Source: Rhizoclosmatium globosum | Lineage: Eukaryota > Chytridiomycota > Chytridiomycetes > Chytridiales > Chytriomycetaceae | Assembly: GCA_002104985.1 (NCBI GenBank) | Contig: MCGO01000095.1 | Span: 1 to 64,000 of the forward strand | Direction: 5' to 3' | DNA length: 64,000 nt | Shown here: positions 58,101 to 64,000 of the stretch, piece by piece | Numbering within the stretch: position 1 is the stretch's first letter | How the letters are laid out: each line of letters begins with the position of its first letter | Translations under genes and position numbers: made by a program | The notes under the pieces: generated by a model | The model's input: the letters and a program-made list of their open reading frames with translations, nothing else | Databases searched by the model: none | Told to the model about the DNA's origin: nothing

Positions 58101-60070
58101 CTTATTTTCCATTCTATCTACAACAGATTTTGTTTCAAGAATTACTGCTCCTGTCACCATTGCCATGTGTGTCTGAAGCTCTTCCTGGGTCCTCTCTAAG
58201 CGCTGTTTGAGTTCCTCAAGAGTCTTCTTGTCAGTTCCAATGTTCCAGGCTTTTCCAAGTTTTGAGCTGAGGCCTAATTAATGTCAATAGAATTCAATAG
58301 TGCACTGGTCAGTACCTTTTGCTGAATTGCTTTCCTTGCTGTGTTTCAAATAGATCACAACAAGCTCATTTGTACAGGCTAACAACTCTTTCACACTATT
58401 TCCAAGGAGTGTGCATTTAGTCAAATCATTTTCAATTGCAGTTATGTCCATCTCTAAATACAGCTGAAGTTTTGGCAAAACGTCTCCATAGTCCTTTGCA
58501 AGATCTTTAAATCCTTCCCCTGTTTCATTTACGTCTTTTGCAAGCTGTTTTATTTTTTGAGAGTCAGTGTCCGTTTAATATTCCATAGAGTGATACCTTA
58601 TATCCAGCAGACACAATCATCCAAGATACTTTGACAATGGGATGGACATTGGCTATTGCGTCAACTGATTGAACCAGCTTATCGGCAATATCCTTCATGC
58701 TTGACACTGCTCCACTTGCAACTTTTGCAACATCTCCAACTGCACCCCCAAGCTGAATCCCAGTCTCAATTGCAGAATCAAAAGCTGTTTTGAAACTTGA
58801 TAGTGTTTCTTTCGAATCATCAAGCTTTGAGAACAATGCTGCCATTTCTGATTCAGCTTTCCCTGAAAGTGAGGAAACCATTTTGAAGGATGAGTCTTTG
58901 AAGTCTACAAATGTGGATGGGTGGTTTTCATCAATCCATTTACTGAGAGTGGGTTTTGGTGGCAGCATTTCTTCTGTTTGGTGTTAAGTGTTATGAAGTA
59001 TTCTCAGTAAGATACAACAAACCAATTATAGCATCTAATGGTAGTGTGCTGGCTTGATCACTAATAGAAGCAATAATCGATGTTGCAGTTGTGTTGAGTT
59101 CAGAGGCTATTGCCGTTGTTGATTTCAAGGTATCACCAACAAGAAGTCCCAACTGGCCAGCAGCAGACACAGCAGATCCAAATGCACTCTCTGATATTTT
59201 AGTTTTCAGAGTTTCACCCAACTGCCCTCCAACGGTATGTACTGCCTCCACAGCCTTCTGCTTGAGGCTGTTAAGGGTTTCCGCATCCTGCATCATCTCT
59301 CTTATAGTTGAGCCAGTTTCTGCAAGACTTGTCAATGCTGATTTGGTTGAGTCAAGTTGAGCCGATAGCTCTTGAACAGTCTTCACAGCACTGTCCCCAT
59401 TTTGCAGAACATCTCTACTGGCTTTGTCAACACTGGAGACAACGGCACTCATTGTTTCATTTTTAAGCGTATCAATTTGAAGTAGAGCTGTTGACTGGAT
59501 CTGCTAAATTGGGAATCAACAACGCATTGAATCCAACATGATTACTCACATCAATACCATCTGAAATCTGATTGCGTGTCTGCTTAAAATGAAAAATAGC
59601 TTGAACTCATGTACCCAAATGAATCGAGAAACTCACATTCTTCAAGTCAGCAACACCATCAACACCAACAGCCGCAACATCCTCTATATCCCGTCGAAGA
59701 TCCGATCCAATCTCCAACTCCAACGGCGGCAATGTCGGGATATTTTCGAGCGGCAAGACGTCCACACGTCTATTAATCAATTTGTTGTTGTCAAAGAAGG
59801 CCGGCAGCGATCCAAGAAGCTTCCCCGACGCGTTTTTGTCCAGGTCTTTCGGCGATGCTACGAGAGCGAGGTAAGAACAGGTGATTGGTGAGACAAGAGG
59901 GGCGGAGACGTGGTCCTGTTTTCGTGACAAACCTTTGTTGACTAGTGACTCGGGTACCACACTGGCAGGTGAGACTGGATCCCCGAGAAGAGGCGGTTCG
60001 AAAGAAGGTGGTTAATGGATCGCAGCTTAAGCCGAGGGAGAGCCTTACCTTTTGAACATCCGCCTCCCAT
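49132..60070 (-). pseudogene. NACHT-ankyrin (fungal NLR-type STAND) protein with N-myristoylation start; many single-base frameshifts
   Basis: Exon 1 (60070-60049) reads MGGGCSK and splices by GTAAGG...CCAG to VSPASVVPES. A long alpha-helical N-terminal region follows (including HPIVKVSWMIVSAGYK). Then the NACHT: Walker A ANPGCGKSTMTEMI near 57760, Walker B TIICLDALDEC near 57415, sensor FYVTSRPG. About thirty ankyrin repeats span 55880-52810 (TPLHxAAxxGxxxVxxLLLxxGA). A Ser-rich and then acidic, probably disordered tail runs to 49132. One missing base is needed near 55340, 54753, 54472, 54166, 53656, 52990, 52625, 51238, 50095 and 49410, nearly all in short homopolymers; others are likely near 49800-49920. 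The region is AT-richer than its neighbours. Confidence 0.8.
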
Positions 60071-60364
60071 TATTGATTATCAGTGGCCAACGCGGTCTGA
60101 AGTTCCAGGCTCTTTTTTGTCGACGCTATGTAAATCCCCATATCCATGTCTTCAAGTCTTGGCTAGTTCTACTCCCGATTGTAGTCTGAAAGTGGGTAAG
60201 AGCGACGAACGAGTCCAATAACACGACGTCTCATATCCCACAAAGCAAAGGTGAACCAATAATGATATTTAATGCAACCATACATTCAACATGAAGTAAT
60301 AAAAACCTCCCAAACACATCACATCCAACCCTCCATGATCAATCCAACAACAACCTCCGCGTAA

Positions 60365-60877
60365 TCAGAGCACCAACACCAACGCAACAACCCCAACCAC
60401 AACCTCCCACCCACCACCAACCCCTCCCATCGCACCACTAAACTGCGATCCCGCCGCCTTCGCACTACCCGTCGCCGGCGCCGCAGACGAACTCGCCGCA
60501 CTCACAGCACTGCCCACCGTCACCACAATCCCCAACAACCCCTGCGCAATCACAACACCTGCCGAAACCGCCGTCAACGGATCAACCGAGTACGTCGACG
60601 TCGATGAAGACGTGTCTGTGTCCGCCTGTCCGGCAAGCGCAACAACGGGACTCGGGGCGGGTGATGGCGAGGCAGCGACGTTTGCGGAGAAGAGTTGCGG
60701 TTGTTGTTGGGATGTGGCTGTGTTTTGGGGGTCCAGTGCGAGTGTTGCTGTTGCCGCGGGAATGGCTGTGTTGGCTGTGTTGAGTGTGGCGGTTTCGGTT
60801 GGGTCGTCCCGTGCGTTGGCGGGTGCGGCAAGGACTTGGATGACAGAGGTTATGAGGAGAATAGGCACGAGGTGCAT
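60365..60877 (-). CDS. secreted Ser/Ala/Thr-rich protein, probably GPI-anchored
   Basis: 170 residues, single exon. A signal peptide (MHLVPILLITSVIQVLAAPA) with cleavage after about residue 18, a low-complexity Ala/Thr/Ser body with no Cys, a small-residue omega-site region (SGAMGGVGG) and a hydrophobic end (VVVGVVALVLVL) with no charged tail. This layout is typical of fungal GPI-anchored wall or membrane proteins. No catalytic domain. Confidence 0.65.
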   Translation of the reverse strand: MHLVPILLITSVIQVLAAPANARDDPTETATLNTANTAIPAATATLALDPQNTATSQQQPQLFSANVAASPSPAPSPVVALAGQADTDTSSSTSTYSVDPLTAVSAGVVIAQGLLGIVVTVGSAVSAASSSAAPATGSAKAAGSQFSGAMGGVGGGWEVVVGVVALVLVL

Positions 60878-61047
60878 CGTTTTGGGTAGAGTGTGGATCT
60901 TTCGATGAGTATAAAAGTAGTGTTCATGATGGGAAGGATAGATATGATCTGTACTGAACCTGACGGGTCAAATTCTAGTTTCGGCAAGGGGGTGTGTTTG
61001 ATTCAAACTGACTGGATACTTTTCGGACATTTTTATTAATCTGTTTT

Positions 61048-61563
61048 TCACAATAAAAGAGTGGGTAAAGCAAGAATCCCGAACGACACAACAATTCCTG
61101 CGAGAGAAGCGCTTTGCTTCCAAGTAGTTGTCGATGTGGCTGGTTTTGTAATCGGAGCTGGATAACCACCCGTTGAAGCAGCAGCCGTCGTCGTACTTGT
61201 CCTGGAACTACAAATCTCGATCTGACAAGTCCCTGAAGCGCCAGGCATAATTGGATAGAGTGGCAGCACACAAACGAGTCCCGCTTTACACACGGCAGAA
61301 TATTGAAGTGGCTGTTGACACGGTCCTCCGACGTCGCTCACTTTAAGTGTACAGATTCCAGCTGATCCTAGTGCACCTGATGTAGAAATACAGTCCAAGT
61401 TTGTGTCGCAAATGGGGGCATTTTGGATGGAGCCCCCACAAGCACCGCCCACAGCAACTGGAACTATATTTGCCGCGGAGACGGCGATAGACAATATTGC
61501 GAGAATGCTGAAGGTTTTGATTTGCATATTAGTTTGTGGAATGATTTGTGAAACGAATGCCAT
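61048..61563 (-). CDS. secreted Cys-rich protein, probably GPI-anchored
   Basis: 171 residues from ATG 61563, or 159 from MQIKTFSILAILSIAVSA (61527), which makes the better signal peptide. Two short Cys-rich repeats follow (GGACGG...ICDTNLDCIS...GICTLKV; GGPCQQP...VCKAGLVCVL...GTCQIEIC), a Thr-rich stretch, and a hydrophobic C-terminus SLAGIVVSFGILALPTLLL. Same orientation and layout as the neighbour at 60365, but with disulfide-type repeats. Function unknown. Confidence 0.65.
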   Translation of the reverse strand: MAFVSQIIPQTNMQIKTFSILAILSIAVSAANIVPVAVGGACGGSIQNAPICDTNLDCISTSGALGSAGICTLKVSDVGGPCQQPLQYSAVCKAGLVCVLPLYPIMPGASGTCQIEICSSRTSTTTAAASTGGYPAPITKPATSTTTWKQSASLAGIVVSFGILALPTLLL

Positions 61564-61663
61564 ATGTTGGGATTGTAATCTGTATGGGTATTGAGTTCAA
61601 TGCACAAAATGTCTCCCGTAGGAAGTCCCGCCAGCTCTGCTTTGTCCCACTGCTAATTTCCAT

Positions 61664-62542
61664 TTATTTCTTTTTTAAATGAATGATTTTAACTTTCTGA
61701 CGTTTTGGATCGTTTGATAAACGATATTCCCAACCTTCAAATTGCCTTATAACGTCCAAAATTTCATCCACTTCCGTCTCTGAAAAAATGTCTTCCACAA
61801 TTACTGTTTCAATCTTCAAATCAGGTAGATTTTTCAGTACGTCAAAATGTTTGTCGCTTCTAGAATTCTCAAAGTGTAACAGTCTCAATGAAGGAAACGT
61901 GTTCACGATCTCGAATAAATTGGGCTCAACCAGATGATCATAGTAGCCATCTTCATACCGCAGGATCAAAGTTTGTAATAACGATACGTTGGCTTTAGCG
62001 TACGCGAATAAGGCTCGATGTGTCCATCCGCAAACACGAAGGGTCTTTGGCTTTGAAATCTCAAGAGCCCCAACGACTCTTTCACTGTCATTGTCCATAG
62101 TAAGATCCAATTCATCAATGTCCAGCGTAAGTGTCGTAATTTGCTTCTTGGCGTATTCGAGTTTGTCCGTCCACATCTCCAAGTCTTTGGCACTGTACAC
62201 CATCAGCCGTATCTTCCTCGTCACAAAATTGCTATACTGCGAGATTACATCTTCATCAGGCTTGGTGGCGTACTCCAGGTCCATGCAACCGCCAAACTGA
62301 TTGCACAGCTCAATCAGCGCTATTACGTCGATGTCATCTGTGATCCATAGAGTTTCTTTCTTTATCGTAAGCATAATATTTGGCCAGGTCTTGTTTAGCG
62401 GCAATTGCAGTTTCTGGGCAGCATTGAAGATGGTTGAAGCATAGTGGTTCAATCGAGGTACAGCTCTACAGAATCGCATCAATGCTATGGCATCCAAGTA
62501 GCAAGCAAAAGCATCGAGGAGTTCATGAGGGAACGCATCCAT
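61664..62542 (-). CDS. F-box / LRR-like protein
   Basis: Single exon, 292 residues. The N-terminus MDAFPHELLDAFACYLDAIALM fits an F-box (P-x-E-L-L...yL). The rest has weak leucine-rich units (TLTLDIDELDLTM, LRVCGWTHRALF, LLQTLILRYEDGYY, LRLLHFENSRS, IETVIVEDIF) typical of fungal F-box-LRR proteins. Probably an SCF adaptor binding Skp1 (inference). The start codon lies 32 bp from that of the divergent gene at 62575. Confidence 0.65.
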   Translation of the reverse strand: MDAFPHELLDAFACYLDAIALMRFCRAVPRLNHYASTIFNAAQKLQLPLNKTWPNIMLTIKKETLWITDDIDVIALIELCNQFGGCMDLEYATKPDEDVISQYSNFVTRKIRLMVYSAKDLEMWTDKLEYAKKQITTLTLDIDELDLTMDNDSERVVGALEISKPKTLRVCGWTHRALFAYAKANVSLLQTLILRYEDGYYDHLVEPNLFEIVNTFPSLRLLHFENSRSDKHFDVLKNLPDLKIETVIVEDIFSETEVDEILDVIRQFEGWEYRLSNDPKRQKVKIIHLKKK

Positions 62543-62574
62543 CCATTTATTTATTATTCTGAAAAAGAAAACAA

Positions 62575-63515
62575 ATGGTTCTCCCTGGACAACACCAACA
62601 GCAACACCGCTTCCCCCTCCGCGCAACGCCGCCACTTGTCCTCGGGTCCGTGTTTGCGTTCGTCTCGTCGGCGTATCTCGGGTTCCACGTGTTCCGTCTG
62701 TCGTCGCTCCCGTCGCCCGATCCGTCAATCAAAGACCCGCTTCGCCAGCGCGTCTCGGCAAAGTTCGCATCGACGGCCGAAGTCTACTCGTCAATTGCCG
62801 ATTCGTACGATTCGGACATTGGCTGGGACGAGTGGTTCATGGGCCTCGATCGACGACGGCGAAGTGTTGCGGCAAAGTTGAAGGTTGGCATCGAAGAGTA
62901 CTCGGAAGAACACGTAGCTTAAAATACTGTACTCGGAAATAGGGAAACGTCATTGAAACAGCTGCGGGAACAGGAAGAAATCTGCGCTTTATTGCTGAAA
63001 ACAAGGACAACATTCAAGCTCTCACTCTCACAGACGCTTCACCACACATGCTCGAACGTGCTTTTGATACTTTCAAAACATACAAGGACCTCCCTCCAAC
63101 AAAGTTTTCTCTGCTTGACTTGTCTCCGCATCAACCTCCTTCCACTTCTAATCCAACTCCCATCATCCCGCCCACACTCGAATCCAAGTTTGATACTGTC
63201 CTGGATACATTCGGTCTCTGCTCATACCACAACCCTACTCAATCCCTCGAAAATATGCTCAAACTGTGTAAACCAAATGGCCAACTCATTCTTCTTGAAC
63301 ACGGTCGCTCTGTCCACCCAATTGAGTTTATTAGTTCTTGGATTAATGATGCGCTCGACAAGACGGCTCAATCACATGCGAATAGATGGGGATGTTGGTG
63401 GAACAGAGATTTGGAGACTATTATCAGGAATATCAAAGGATTGCAGATTGAGTCTGTCAAAAGGTACCATTTCGGCACTACGATAGAGATAATTGCTCGA
63501 AAAGTGGATGAATAA
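62575..63515 (+). CDS. mitochondrial OMS1-like class I methyltransferase
   Basis: Two exons, 62575-62883 and 62943-63515. The N-terminus is basic with one hydrophobic segment (PPLVLGSVFAFVSSAYLGFH), as in inner-membrane-anchored Oms1. Then YSSIADSYDSDIGWDEWFMG, then the SAM motif GNVIETAAGTGRNLRFIA split from the preceding part by the intron, then LTLTDASPHMLERA, FDTVLDTFGLCSY and GQLILLEHGRS. The C-terminus WWNRDLETIIRNIKGL is also typical. The substrate is not known for the family. Confidence 0.8.
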
Positions 63516-63643
63516 AGCAAGAAATTCATCACAACTCTGAAATTCAATCTGTACCATACCGCTGAATATTTTATTTGTAATTCATTGGAGCTTTAGAGAA
63601 CTTGGAAAGATTTACCTTTGTTCATGCGTGAAAATCACGAAGA

Positions 63644-64000
63644 ATGACATCAGAAGGTACTACTCAAGGAACTGTCAAAGTTCACCGGCCTCCGTGCTCA
63701 ATTTCAATCCTTCTCTTGGTGGTTATACAAACACTTGTTGTTGTAAGTTCATGTTCGTCGTCTCATACTATTCTCTAACCTTCATCAGGCCTTAGTGGTT
63801 CTCCTCGTTCCACTCCTCCTCTCCGTCAGAAATACCAGAGATTCAAATCAATTATGCGTTGATACTGGTCGTTCTATTTCTGAATCACTCGTTCAAAAGA
63901 TACAATTTGACGCGAATCAACTTGCTGTTTCCGCCGTCAATTCATGGCTCACCTACATTGAAGACACGATTACGAATTTCAACCTCGCAGTTCAAAATAA
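63644..64000 (+). CDS. membrane sensor-like protein, N-terminal part only
   Basis: ATG at 63644; exon 1 63644-63742, intron GTAAGT...TCATCAG, exon 2 from 63790 open to the window edge. A membrane segment is built across the splice (SISILLLVVIQTLVV then ALVVLLVPLLLSV). The following helical outer region NQLCVDTGRSISESLVQKI resembles the start of a sensor domain of cyclases or histidine kinases in these fungi. The rest lies outside the window. Confidence 0.5.

Noticed and set aside
1..64000. Transposable elements, CRISPR arrays or prophage-like regions
   Set aside because: No transposase, reverse transcriptase, long terminal repeats or spaced direct repeats were seen; the only repeats are the tRNA units, microsatellites and protein-coding repeats.

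Overview
The window is nuclear DNA of a fungus. Almost every gene is broken by short GT-AG introns of about 45-90 bp, often with a CTAAC-like branch point, and the families are fungal: a Fox2-type peroxisomal beta-oxidation enzyme ending in AKL, class II cAMP phosphodiesterase, HET-domain and NACHT-ankyrin proteins, an FG nucleoporin of the Nsp1 type, a UGA4/choline-type permease and GPI-anchored wall proteins. The mix of a lipoxygenase with a complete iron site, many ankyrin and F-box genes and intron-dense genes suggests an early-diverging lineage such as a chytrid. That placement is inference; no rRNA or mitochondrial marker is present.

Layout. 1-11 kb: a GT14 glycosyltransferase, a full-length ABCC transporter and an intact lipoxygenase, all on the minus strand, then an empty stretch and a tRNA-Pro. 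12-24 kb: an ankyrin/F-box-like gene, Nsp1, a USP-fold protein lacking its catalytic residues, a HET-domain gene, a membrane protein with a LEA2-like domain, small unknowns and a cAMP phosphodiesterase. 24-32 kb: three copies of an unusual tRNA-in-tRNA locus, a WW-plus-LEA2-like membrane protein and FOX2. 32-49 kb: SKP1 and BMT5 (divergent), an amino-acid permease, a P-loop kinase, two related short proteins, DNA polymerase alpha, a divergent pair of Pro-rich single-pass membrane proteins, a C2H2 factor and a broken repeat-protein gene. 49-60 kb: one 11-kb NACHT-ankyrin gene with an N-myristoylation-type start and at least ten apparent single-base deletions. 60-64 kb: two GPI-type wall proteins, an F-box gene head-to-head with an OMS1-like methyltransferase, and the start of a membrane protein running off the end.

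The most unusual object is the tRNA locus at 24669-24851, 25440-25619 and 31996-32177. Each copy folds as a tRNA-Lys(UUU) whose anticodon loop is interrupted by a second tRNA-like domain in circularly permuted order (3' half, 8-nt spacer, 5' half). Compensatory base changes between copies support the outer acceptor, outer anticodon and inner anticodon stems.

A second pattern is the quality of reading frames. The polymerase, FOX2, lipoxygenase, SKP1, BMT5, Nsp1 and permease genes read through cleanly once introns are removed. The glycosyltransferase, the ABC transporter, the 47.5-kb gene and above all the NACHT-ankyrin gene each need one or more single-base insertions, mostly in short homopolymers. 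This is either consensus error or gene decay, and the sequence alone cannot decide.
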